Shown here one piece after another: positions 54,836-64,000 of a stretch of 64,000 nt of DNA. Numbering within the stretch: position 1 is the stretch's first letter; the number at the start of each line of letters is the position of its first letter. A model generated the notes under the pieces. It made no database searches, was not told the origin of the DNA, and saw nothing but the letters and a program-made list of their open reading frames with translations. This DNA is from Moniliophthora roreri. Lineage: Eukaryota; Basidiomycota; Agaricomycetes; Agaricales; Marasmiaceae. The translations under genes were made by a program, and so were the position numbers. The DNA is taken from positions 1-64,000 of the forward strand of contig LATX02000188.1 in NCBI GenBank assembly GCA_001466705.2, read 5' to 3'.

Positions 54836-56110
54836 TTGCCGACCTACCCAGGTTTAGGCACCATCGCTTATCGAAACATGACTCCCCCGAGGGCTCCCTT
54901 TACGGCAGCCGAAGAATCCAATCTCGATGATCAACTCGAAGTAGCCAAACAGCTATTGAACCCCGACCCCGAACGAACCCCACGCCAAATTACTCGTAGC
55001 CAGTGGAGAGGAGCAGTTGAAAGTCTCCAACAAGAAAGAACAGAACCCGAAGCTAAGTCTTCCGAACCAGATCCATTTGACGAATACCAGAATTTATTCC
55101 ATACCCTGACCCCAGAAATGACGACCCCTGCTGGAAGCACTGCTGCTGTTTTGGATGTCAAACCAAAGGTGGAACTTGACAACACCAACGAACAATGGGC
55201 CCAGACTATTTCCACGGCTGTACTCCAGACGATTGATGACAAGAAGGACAAAGCCAGTAAGGGACTGATTCCAGACCCCTTTTTGGGAAAGCAATCAGAT
55301 ACCCGCTGCTTTCTCCTCGACCTCGAACTATATTTCGCAATGAACCCAGTTAAGGCGAATACTGACGAAAAGAAGATGCTTCTCTTGTCACTGGTCAAAG
55401 GAAACACCAGTGAATGGAAGCAGAGGGAGACGATGAAACTCTTTCCTGAAGATGACGACCCCGAGGAGAAGAAGAAAGCTGCTGAAGAAACATGGAGAAG
55501 TTTCAAGCAGAGATCCCAGAATGAATGGCAACCCGTCAACGTTGTCAGAGAAGCGCAGATCAAGATCGAGCAGATCAAGATGATGGATAGGGCCGATGAA
55601 TACGTCAATCGATTCCGCCTTATTGCTATGGACACCAAATATGACAACGAGGCCCTTATGAAATTTTTTAGAGAAGGACTTCTGGAGTCCTTACAGAACA
55701 AGATCATGCTCCAAACGGACGGAGAACCCGAAACCCTGGACGACTGGTACAAACTGGCGATCAAGTACGACAACCAGTACAAATTGGTCATGGCCAATAG
55801 GAAGAAGAGAGAGCTGATCAAGCCGAAGATCACTCGAAAGGAAAAGGAAGTTACGGTCGGACGATTATTGTCTGAATCAGACAGGAAGGATTACATGGTT
55901 GCAGGGAAGTGTTTCCATTGTGCAAAGACCAGTCACATCTCACGAGATTGTCCCACCAAAGGACAAGCACAACAATCCCTGCCACCCAAATATGAACCCA
56001 AGAAGCTCTCACCGCGAGAAGCTTTTACCAAGATCCAAGCGCTCATTGCCGAACAAGGAGAAGGAGAACAAGAGGAGATCTTTGATCTCATGGGAAAAGA
56101 GGGTTTTTGA
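54836..56110 (+). CDS. Gypsy2 gag
   Basis: An uninterrupted frame to TGA at 56108. The start is unclear: PTYPGLG follows the primer site without an ATG, and the first ATG is at 54878 (MTPPRAPFTAAEE). The capsid domain spans about 55250-55790 (FLGKQSDTRCFLLDLELYF, IKMMDRADEYVNRFRLIAMD). The knuckle CFHCAKTSHISRDC lies near 55910. This is the only Gypsy2 frame with no nonsense codon. Confidence 0.8.
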   Translation: MPTYPGLGTIAYRNMTPPRAPFTAAEESNLDDQLEVAKQLLNPDPERTPRQITRSQWRGAVESLQQERTEPEAKSSEPDPFDEYQNLFHTLTPEMTTPAGSTAAVLDVKPKVELDNTNEQWAQTISTAVLQTIDDKKDKASKGLIPDPFLGKQSDTRCFLLDLELYFAMNPVKANTDEKKMLLLSLVKGNTSEWKQRETMKLFPEDDDPEEKKKAAEETWRSFKQRSQNEWQPVNVVREAQIKIEQIKMMDRADEYVNRFRLIAMDTKYDNEALMKFFREGLLESLQNKIMLQTDGEPETLDDWYKLAIKYDNQYKLVMANRKKRELIKPKITRKEKEVTVGRLLSESDRKDYMVAGKCFHCAKTSHISRDCPTKGQAQQSLPPKYEPKKLSPREAFTKIQALIAEQGEGEQEEIFDLMGKEGF

Positions 56111-56127
56111 AGAGGTGGAAGAGGCCG

Positions 56128-59112
56128 ATGCTCTTTCCACCTGCGATTACGATCTCGAACGTTGTACTAGCTAAGTTGAATCGAAACTCTATGTGAATTC
56201 CTATTCAATACAATGTCGGGACAGAAATTGTCGAAACAAAAGCCCTGATCAATTCAGGCGCTGGTGGCTGCTTCATCTGCAAAGAAGAAGCACGAAAGCT
56301 CAAGAAACCCTGGACAAAACTAGAGAAACCCATCAAGGTTTTCAACGTTGATGGAACCCAGAACAAAATTGGTTGGATTACACACTCAATTACAGTCGAC
56401 ATCACAATTGGAGATAGATTAATGAAGGAAACTTTATTGATCTCAGGACTTGGACCGGAACGAGTTATTTTAGGATTACCGTGGCTCCAAGATCACAACC
56501 CGGACATCGATTGGGTCACCGGAGTAGTCCATTTCCGACCTAGGCGAAAGATCATGGTTAAACGGCCAATGAAATCATTTATTGGAATCTTCAATGAAAC
56601 CAAGAAACTTGATACCGGAATATTAGACAAGGTTGAAGATGATGAAGTCTTAATTTGATCTTTCATTCAAGAAGAAGAAGACAGCGATGAAATCCAAATC
56701 AACACTAAGTTGTCTGCTTCTCAGGTACTGGCACAGGCTCATGAGGTTAAGGTGAAACCATTAGAGGAACTTCTTCCCCCTTATCTTTCTGACTATTCGG
56801 ATCAATTCAAAAAGAAGAAAGCCGAACGATTTCCACCCTCTCGATCATATGATCATGCGATAGACCTCAAACCGGATTTCAAACCACGGGACTGCAAGAT
56901 CTACTCATTATCACCGAAAGAGCGGATCGAGCAAGACAATTTCTTGGATGAAAACTTACAGAAAGGATATATTCAACCCTTGAAATCTCCAATGGCATCC
57001 CCCTTTTTCTTCGTAGCCAAGAGAGAAGCAGGAGCCCTACGACCTTGCCAAGATTACTGAGATTTGAACAACGGAACAATAAAGAACCGGTACCCTCTCC
57101 CATTGGTCACGGATCTGGTGGACAAACTAAAGACGGCAAGAGTCTTTACCAAATTGGATTTACGCAATGGATACAACAACATACAGATCAAGGATGGGGA
57201 CCAATGGAAAGCAGCGTTCAAAACACCTTGAGGCCTTTTTGAACCTACGGTTATGTTTTTCGGCTTGACCAATTCCCTGGCAACGTTCCAGGCATTCATG
57301 AACAATATTCTCAAAGATTTTATCGATGAGGGTTGGTGCGTGGTCTATATGGACAATATCTTGATTTTCTCTGACGAGATCAATATCCATCGACTTCGCA
57401 CAAGACACATTCTGGAACGATTATGAGAAAATGACCTATACCTCAAACCGGAAAAGTGTGAATTCGAAGTTGCGAAAATGCTATTCTTGGGAATGGTCAT
57501 CACACTGGGACATATATCGATGGATGAAACGAAACTGGCCGGGATCAAGGATTGGGAAGCTCCCAAAATGGTCAAAGGTGTGCGATCGTTCCTTGGGTTT
57601 GCAAATTTCTACCACAAATTCATAGGGAAATATGCGGAACTGGCACATCCTTTACATGAACTGACAAAGAAAGACACGAAATTCGAATGGACGAAAATTC
57701 GAGACATTGCATTCAATGTTCTCAAAACAAAATTTCTACAATGACCTATTTTGCAAATGCCAGACGACGAAAAGCCGTTTATTATTGAAGTGGACGCATC
57801 AAAATGGGCCACAGGAGCAGTATTGAAACAACAGGGATCCGATGGAGAACTTCACCCATGTGGATACATCTCGCACGCTTTCACCTCGACTGAGCGGAAT
57901 TATGAGATCTACAATCGAGAGCTCCTAGCGATCGTGAACGCCCTCAAAGCTTGGGAACATTACCTCCTTGGAGGAGCACACCCGGTGACAGTTCTATCAG
58001 ATCACAAGAACCTTACTTACTTCTGGACTGCACAGAAGTTGAACAGATGACAAGCCAGATTGAGTCTATACTTGACTCAATTCGACCTTCGACTGGTGCA
58101 TGTTCCAGGAACAAAAATGGTTCAATCCGATGCTCTCTCACAACGACCGGACCTAGTAGATGAAGAAGAGAACGATAACAAAGACATCGTCATGTTACCA
58201 GATAAGTTATTTGTTAACGTGATCGATATGGAGCTGAAAACGATGTTGGAGGAAGCCTTACCAAGCGACGAATTCCTTCAAATGACAATAGAAAGCCTGA
58301 TTGATAAAGGAACACCACCGATCAAGTCTTCCTTACAAGACTGGCGAACAGAGGGCAACCTATTGTTTTACAAAGACAGAATCTACATACCGAATGACCC
58401 AACACTTCAAAGACTTGTTGTCAAAACCATTCACGAAGCGTTACCACACGGACACCCTGGACAATAGAACACAGTTAATCAGGTGCAAAGAGATTATTGG
58501 TGGCCAGGGATGATGAAGTTCATCAAATCATTTGTTGATGGGTGCGCTGCATGCCAACAAATGAAAGTGAACACACATCCCATGTGAATGCCTATACAGC
58601 CCATTGGGGGCCACAAAGATGCATTGCCGTTCCAAATCATATCGATGGATTTAATCACAGATCTACCCAAGATTGCAGATTGTGATTTGATATTGGTTGT
58701 GGTTGACCATGCGGCTACGAAGGGGGTAATTTTCATCCCATGCCACAAGAAGATCGACGCCACAGATACAGTGGAACTACTTTTTCAACACGTCTACAAG
58801 TGCTTCAGATTACCCAACAAGATTATTTCGGACAGAGATCCGCGATTTGCAGCCGAAGTCTTCAAAGAGATGGGAAAATTACTGGGGATAAAGCAAATGC
58901 TAAGTACTGCTTATCATCCTCAAATGGACGGAGAGACTGAAAGAGTGAATCAGGAGGTAGAGATCTTCCTTCGATTCTTTTGTGCCAAAGAACAGACGAA
59001 ATGGAAGGACCTCCTTCACTTTGCTGAATTTGCGCACAATACCCGAACACATTCGGTCACAAAGAACTCTCCTTTCTATCTCACAATGGGATATCACCCC
59101 CAACCCCTTCCC
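56128..59112 (+). pseudogene. Gypsy2 pol (protease to integrase), decayed
   Basis: One frame is kept from the ATG at 56128 to the gap, with stops at 56194, 56656, 57058, 57229, 57424, 57742, 58048 and 58585 (all TGA, each fitting CGA) and TAG at 58465 (fits TGG). The protease centre is NSGAGG in place of DSGAGG (Asn at 56251). RT has YMDN in place of YMDD (57346-57357). RNase H has [13 protein letters not shown]. The integrase core keeps SMDLITDLP, SDRDPRF and the DGETERVN acidic site. Gypsy1 serves as the intact reference. Confidence 0.88.
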
Positions 59113-59113
59113 N

Positions 59114-61601
59114 TCTTGGATGAAAACTTACAGAAAGGATATATTCAACCCTTGAAATCTCCAATGGCATCCCCCTTTTTCTTCGTAGCCAAGAGAGAAG
59201 CAGGAGCCCTACGACCTTGCCAAGATTACTGAGATTTGAACAACGGAACAATAAAGAACCGGTACCCTCTCCCATTGGTCACGGATCTGGTGGACAAACT
59301 AAAGACGGCAAGAGTCTTTACCAAATTGGATTTACGCAATGGATACAACAACATACAGATCAAGGATGGGGACCAATGGAAAGCAGCGTTCAAAACACCT
59401 TGAGGCCTTTTTGAACCTACGGTTATGTTTTTCGGCTTGACCAATTCCCTGGCAACGTTCCAGGCATTCATGAACAATATTCTCAAAGATTTTATCGATG
59501 AGGGTTGGTGCGTGGTCTATATGGACAATATCTTGATTTTCTCTGACGAGATCAATATCCATCGACTTCGCACAAGACACATTCTGGAACGATTATGAGA
59601 AAATGACCTATACCTCAAACCGGAAAAGTGTGAATTCGAAGTTGCGAAAATGCTATTCTTGGGAATGGTCATCACACTGGGACATATATCGATGGATGAA
59701 ACGAAACTGGCCGGGATCAAGGATTGGGAAGCTCCCAAAATGGTCAAAGGTGTGCGATCGTTCCTTGGGTTTGCAAATTTCTACCACAAATTCATAGGGA
59801 AATATGCGGAACTGGCACATCCTTTACATGAACTGACAAAGAAAGACACGAAATTCGAATGGACGAAAATTCGAGACATTGCATTCAATGTTCTCAAAAC
59901 AAAATTTCTACAATGACCTATTTTGCAAATGCCAGACGACGAAAAGCCGTTTATTATTGAAGTGGACGCATCAAAATGGGCCACAGGAGCAGTATTGAAA
60001 CAACAGGGATCCGATGGAGAACTTCACCCATGTGGATACATCTCGCACGCTTTCACCTCGACTGAGCGGAATTATGAGATCTACAATCGAGAGCTCCTAG
60101 CGATCGTGAACGCCCTCAAAGCTTGGGAACATTACCTCCTTGGAGGAGCACACCCGGTGACAGTTCTATCAGATCACAAGAACCTTACTTACTTCTGGAC
60201 TGCACAGAAGTTGAACAGATGACAAGCCAGATTGAGTCTATACTTGACTCAATTCGACCTTCGACTGGTGCATGTTCCAGGAACAAAAATGGTTCAATCC
60301 GATGCTCTCTCACAACGACCGGACCTAGTAGATGAAGAAGAGAACGATAACAAAGACATCGTCATGTTACCAGATAAGTTATTTGTTAACGTGATCGATA
60401 TGGAGCTGAAAACGATGTTGGAGGAAGCCTTACCAAGCGACGAATTCCTTCAAATGACAATAGAAAGCCTGATTGATAAAGGAACACCACCGATCAAGTC
60501 TTCCTTACAAGACTGGCGAACAGAGGGCAACCTATTGTTTTACAAAGACAGAATCTACATACCGAATGACCCAACACTTCAAAGACTTGTTGTCAAAACC
60601 ATTCACGAAGCGTTACCACACGGACACCCTGGACAATAGAACACAGTTAATCAGGTGCAAAGAGATTATTGGTGGCCAGGGATGTGGAACTACTTTTTCA
60701 ACACGTCTACAAGTGCTTCAGATTACCCAACAAGATTATTTCGGACAGAGATCCGCGATTTGCAGCCGAAGTCTTCAAAGAGATGGGAAAATTACTGGGG
60801 ATAAAGCAAATGCTAAGTACTGCTTATCATCCTCAAATGGACGGAGAGACTGAAAGAGTGAATCAGGAGGTAGAGATCTTCCTTCGATTCTTTTGTGCCA
60901 AAGAACAGACGAAATGGAAGGACCTCCTTCACTTTGCTGAATTTGCGCACAATACCCGAACACATTCGGTCACAAAGAACTCTCCTTTCTATCTCACAAT
61001 GGGATATCACCCCCAACCCCTTCCCACTGTCTTCGAAAAGACCACGATTCCTTCGGTGGAGAAAAGAATGACTGAATTGAAGAAGTTGAGAGAGGAGACA
61101 TTGGCCTTACTGGACATTGCAGCAAGAAAGGTGAAAGAAAGAAGTGGAAAAGATCTAGACAAGTTCGAAAAGGGTCAGAAGGTCTGGCTAGAAGGAAAGA
61201 ACTTGTCTTTGGGGTATCCCTCTCTGAAACTATCCCCAAAATGCAAAGGACCATTCGAAATCACAGAAGTCTTAGGACCCATGACATACAGGTTGAAACT
61301 CCCATTCCAATGGAGAATTCACCCCGTTTTCCACGCCGGTCTTTTGTCACAATACAAGGAAACCGACATCCACGGACCCAACTTTCTGGAACCACCCCCG
61401 GATATAGTTGAAGGACAAGAAGAATACGAAGTCGATGCCATCATAGGACATTGACCGAAAAGGAAGAATCAACCGCCAAAAGAATACCTTGTCTCCTGGA
61501 AAGGATACGACTCTTCACACAATCAGTGGCTGAAGCCAGCCGGCTTAAAGCACTCAATGGAGTTGTACTTGGAATATAAAATCGCACACAACTTGCAATA
61601 A
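59114..61601 (+). pseudogene. Gypsy2 pol, redundant RT to integrase, and chromodomain
   Basis: After the gap the sequence repeats 56942 onward with the same stop codons (59230, 59401, 59596, 59914, 60220, 60637). At about 60684 a 259-base stretch present in the first piece (58513-58771, with the first integrase Asp) is missing. It then continues to the integrase C-terminus and chromodomain (EEYEVDAIIGH, TGA at 61452 fitting CGA, then EYLVSWKGYDSSHNQWL) and TAA at 61599. Confidence 0.85.
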
Positions 61602-61614
61602 TCTCCATCGAAAC

Positions 61615-62928
61615 ATGTCTTCCTACACAAACCCTTCTGTCCACATTGGCCAACCCCCTTTCAACCCTCCACTTCAAGTTTTCCCAGATGACGCTATACA
61701 CACTGAACCCTTTCATCCCTCAACATTCGAACTGCTGTATCTCCTAAACTGTGAACACTATGACAAAGAGATGACGACTGCGATTGAAAACAGCAGCAAA
61801 AGGAACTGTGCCCTCTACGGTTGCCTTCTTTTTCTACGAGGACAACGATGACAATTCCTGGAAAATGTGACAAGACTAGATCGACACATGGGCATGTTAG
61901 CCCAACACATCTCCGATGACGAAACCTTCACTGTAACCGGGGCTATAGCGGTACTGCATCCCACTCTCGATGTTGCGAACTTACCACTTCATGTCATCCT
62001 CCCAGACACAGATCCTGACAGAGATCGCTTCACTACAGATGAGGACGTCAGCCCCAACGACCCAGCCTTTCTCAGAAAGATTATCGCCCATCGAAGAGGT
62101 CTCAGAAGGGCAACTGAGGTCGCCAAGGGCCAATTCCTCCTCCAGCTTAGACAGTGAAGTATTGGAGTGGTTCAGACCCCAATCCCCTCTTCCTCTATCC
62201 CCCAGACCCACACAACCATATGTGTGGATATACCTCCCAGCAGAAGAAGCCCGACTCACGTGGCAGGTGTCAGCAGTTTACCTGCCAACCAGCGAACCCT
62301 TCTCTACCCTGATCCATTCCCCATTACAGATGACACCCGAAGTGACGACTCGAATGTCTCTGACTCCAGTGGAAGAGCTGGAAAATTCCCAGACATCTCT
62401 CCTCCAGCTACCCTGCCCACAATGTCTCCCAGCCATGAATTCCCCTCTGCCTCTTCCAATACAGCCGAACCTTCCAGAAGAACCTTCCAGGCGGCAAGAC
62501 TTTCTCCACACCTCCTGAACCCTGTACAGCTCCCCGCCCCCATTATCCCCATCAACCCAGACACCCAACGTCCCTATCGTGTCAGTGTGGGACGATGAGG
62601 ACGCGGAGCCGGACAACAGGGCTTTGCCAATCGACTCGACGTCAAGCAATCCTATAACGCATACTATGGCACTACTCAATGAGGTACACCAAGAATTGAG
62701 TGTCCTGTGTGCAAACTGGGAGAGCACTGCGCCGTCGACTGTATGGACTATATCTGCCTGGTTTGCAACACTCATAAAGCTGGCCATCTCCCTGGACATT
62801 GTAGGGACTGAAGAAGGTCTACGAGAACTGCAGGACGAAATGATACCAGCGGCACATCAACTCTTGATGTTGATTGGAGAGATGATACCACGTGGGACGA
62901 CACCGACTATGGAAATGGAGAACAATGA
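61615..62928 (+). pseudogene. Gypsy2 ORF3a, zinc-knuckle protein, decayed
   Basis: Same position and plan as Gypsy1 ORF3a, about 437 codons in one frame. TGA stops are at 61849, 62155, 62596, 62680 and 62809, every one fitting CGA. It shares the helical block (FELLYLLNCEHYDKEM ... LFLRGQR) and ends in CPVCKLGEHCAVDC and CLVCNTHKAGHLPGHC (62701-62802). The knuckle spacing is identical to Gypsy1. Confidence 0.7.
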
Positions 62929-63100
62929 GCATCCTCAAGATCCACCGTTAGGAGATGGGATTGTCATCAACATGGGTTCTCCAGAAGGACCGAGGATTTT
63001 TAGGCGGATCAATCGAGAAACAGAGATGAGAGAACCAAGAGAACCGCAGTGGCAAGGTGAGTGGCTCATAGGAGGACAGCCAATAGTTTCGAACGTGTAA
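61970..63100 (+). pseudogene. Gypsy2 ORF3b, overlapping frame
   Basis: The overlapping frame is open from about 61952 to 63100, with one TGA at 62516 that fits CGA. It includes LLNEVHQELSVLCANW, matching the Gypsy1 LVDRVSALCADW block, then a Leu-rich helical stretch, and a tail that runs 172 bases past the ORF3a stop. Unlike Gypsy1, this frame is closed by several stops before 61950. Confidence 0.45.
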
Positions 63101-63114
63101 GTTCGAAGGTAAGA

Positions 63115-63123
63115 CGGGGGTAA
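63115..63123 (+). promoter_or_regulatory. Gypsy2 polypurine tract
   Basis: CGGGGGTAA precedes the 3' LTR, as in Gypsy1. Confidence 0.7.
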
Positions 63124-63746
63124 TGTTACAGTCGTGCACGAACAGACAATCTTTTTCTTCTCCCTATCTCTTGCTTTGACACTTTAGCACTTTCAAGTGC
63201 TAATTTTCTCTTTTCTACCTATGCTTCTCATTGACATCTGGACATATCCACTTTCCCAGTTCCCTTTTCTGACTTCATGCCTTCCTCTCTATTTAAGATG
63301 TCATCACTATGTCATACATGACATCAGTATAATATCATTATTCTATTCGTTTCTTTCCCTTTCTATTTATAATGTGATGTCATTTCTGACATCGCTTATT
63401 GTATCATTATATTTATTTTTACTTCCTCGACATCACTTCTGATGTCATGTTCCTATTTACTATGTCGTCAAAGGTACACTCTATTTACTAAACAAACAAT
63501 GTCAACCTTGCAGTTTGTATGCAAAGTAGTAGCTACAATCATTGTATAAGTAGGTAGTTTACAGGTCTAAGCTACTTCAGCTTGACCTAGTTAATCCTTT
63601 GGAACTCTTGCTTACATCGACTGAACCCTCAGAACTCTAGCGAAAACTAGAGAACTCGAACTCGAACTTGCTCCTTTTGTCAACTTAGCGCCGCCACGTC
63701 ATAGTGGTTGTTGAGTTGTTGTCGTTGCTGTGCAAGTAATGTAACA
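63124..63746 (+). repeat. Gypsy2 3' LTR
   Basis: 623 bp, TGTTAC to GTAACA, followed by the CACCC duplication. TATAAG is at 63545-63550 and CAGCTTGACCT at 63578-63588. Confidence 0.9.
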
Positions 63747-63751
63747 CACCC

Positions 63752-64000
63752 AGCTTTGGAAATGGTGTGTACATATCATCTGAATCCTCGCCATTGGTGA
63801 TTTCCACAAGAACTAACACGGGTGATCAGTGACTTGTATTATAAACTCAAAGATCCAAGGATGAAACTAATTACTTGGTTCGGAAGGGCCTTGCTTCCTT
63901 GACGATTTATCCGGCTGTGGAAGTGGTGTGGGTGTATTATCTTTGTCGCCTCCATTCCCTTCTTCTAACGTGTTTGCTACTTGCCACATTTCTTCATCTT
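63752..64000 (-). pseudogene. Host gene, 5' exons (partial)
   Basis: Minus strand: an exon entering from beyond the window ends at 63875 (GNGGDKDNTPTPLPQPDKSS). A 62-nt intron (63874-63813) follows, then an exon 63812-63752 reading LVEITNGEDSDDMYTPFPKLG. That exon is split by Gypsy2 and continues in frame as ESPKEQKEPCEP at 54195-54155. The true start is outside the window. Confidence 0.7.

Larger units (their letters stand above)
54196..63746 (+). mobile_element. Gypsy2, decayed chromoviral Ty3/Gypsy element
   Basis: LTRs of 623 bp at 54196-54818 and 63124-63746, with target duplication CACCC at 54191-54195 and 63747-63751. The order is gag, pol with chromodomain, ORF3a/3b, the same plan as Gypsy1. 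The LTRs differ at 13 sites that I counted, all transitions. One gap base (59113) restarts pol at the equivalent of 56942, giving a redundant RT to integrase piece. Confidence 0.9.

Noticed and set aside
54931..55833. 300-codon antisense frame over Gypsy2 gag
   Set aside because: Antisense shadow of a compositionally biased gag; no protein-like features.
58465..58467. TAG in Gypsy2 pol as a further CpG change
   Set aside because: The parent is most likely TGG (HPGQW in Gypsy1), so this is a G to A change outside CpG; it is not counted with the CGA stops.
56194..58587. Recoding of TGA as Arg in the retroelements
   Set aside because: Host exons and gag use TGA as a normal stop, and catalytic residues are mutated in the same way; decay is the simpler reading.

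Overview
The window looks like part of an assembled genome of a mushroom-forming basidiomycete (Agaricomycetes, probably Agaricales). The evidence is short 45-62 nt GT-AG introns, a lineage-typical secreted protein, an epoxide hydrolase, a two-copy ~585-residue family that I recognise as Agaricomycete-specific, and chromodomain Gypsy elements. About three quarters of it is transposable-element sequence. Sixteen isolated 'n' bases (1101, 1554, 19931, 27453, 30321, 31591, 34006, 35870, 36523, 38321, 41256, 44739, 46515, 47146, 51849, 59113) join contigs. Several are followed by sequence already present just upstream, so some apparent tandem duplications are probably unmerged contig overlaps.

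Layout. 1-10101: a decayed Ty1/Copia element, with a partial 5' LTR, a half-tRNA-type primer site, a gag-pol in one frame broken by nonsense codons, and a 3' LTR. 10102-18040: the gene-bearing part, with a small secreted protein (11704-12444), an intact six-exon epoxide hydrolase (14060-15348) and, convergent to it, an intact eight-exon unknown gene (15487-17578). 18070-24766: a diverged segmental copy of that pair, in which the hydrolase is dead (insertion, deletions, nucleophile Asp to Asn) but the unknown gene (22389-24496) is still open. 24768-38320: a nest of AT-rich LTR-like repeats (here called X1 and X2) in both orientations, holding a 488-bp hAT-type MITE, a multi-exon gene fragment and a 52-base A run.

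39092-64000 is best read as one minus-strand host gene of unknown function broken by two plus-strand chromoviral Gypsy elements. Gypsy1 (39188-50124, target duplication GCATG) lies in its last exon. Gypsy2 (54196-63746, target duplication CACCC) lies in an upstream exon. Host reading frame continues across both insertion points. A CACTA/Tnp2-like transposase fragment lies just downstream (38322-38757).

Biology worth attention. (i) Both Gypsy elements carry, after the integrase chromodomain, an extra ORF3a ending in two zinc knuckles of identical spacing, overlapped in another frame by a long ORF3b. (ii) Both have a primer site complementary to an LTR segment placed about 33 nt after a TATA box, as in Tf1-type self-priming. 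(iii) In Copia and Gypsy2 almost every nonsense codon is a TGA that a single CpG transition from CGA would explain, with no frameshift over kilobases; the same change hits catalytic residues. (iv) Three short stretches (2444-2500, 50070-50124, 50522-50542) read as the complement of the expected sequence without reversal, which normal recombination cannot make and which points to a data-processing error.
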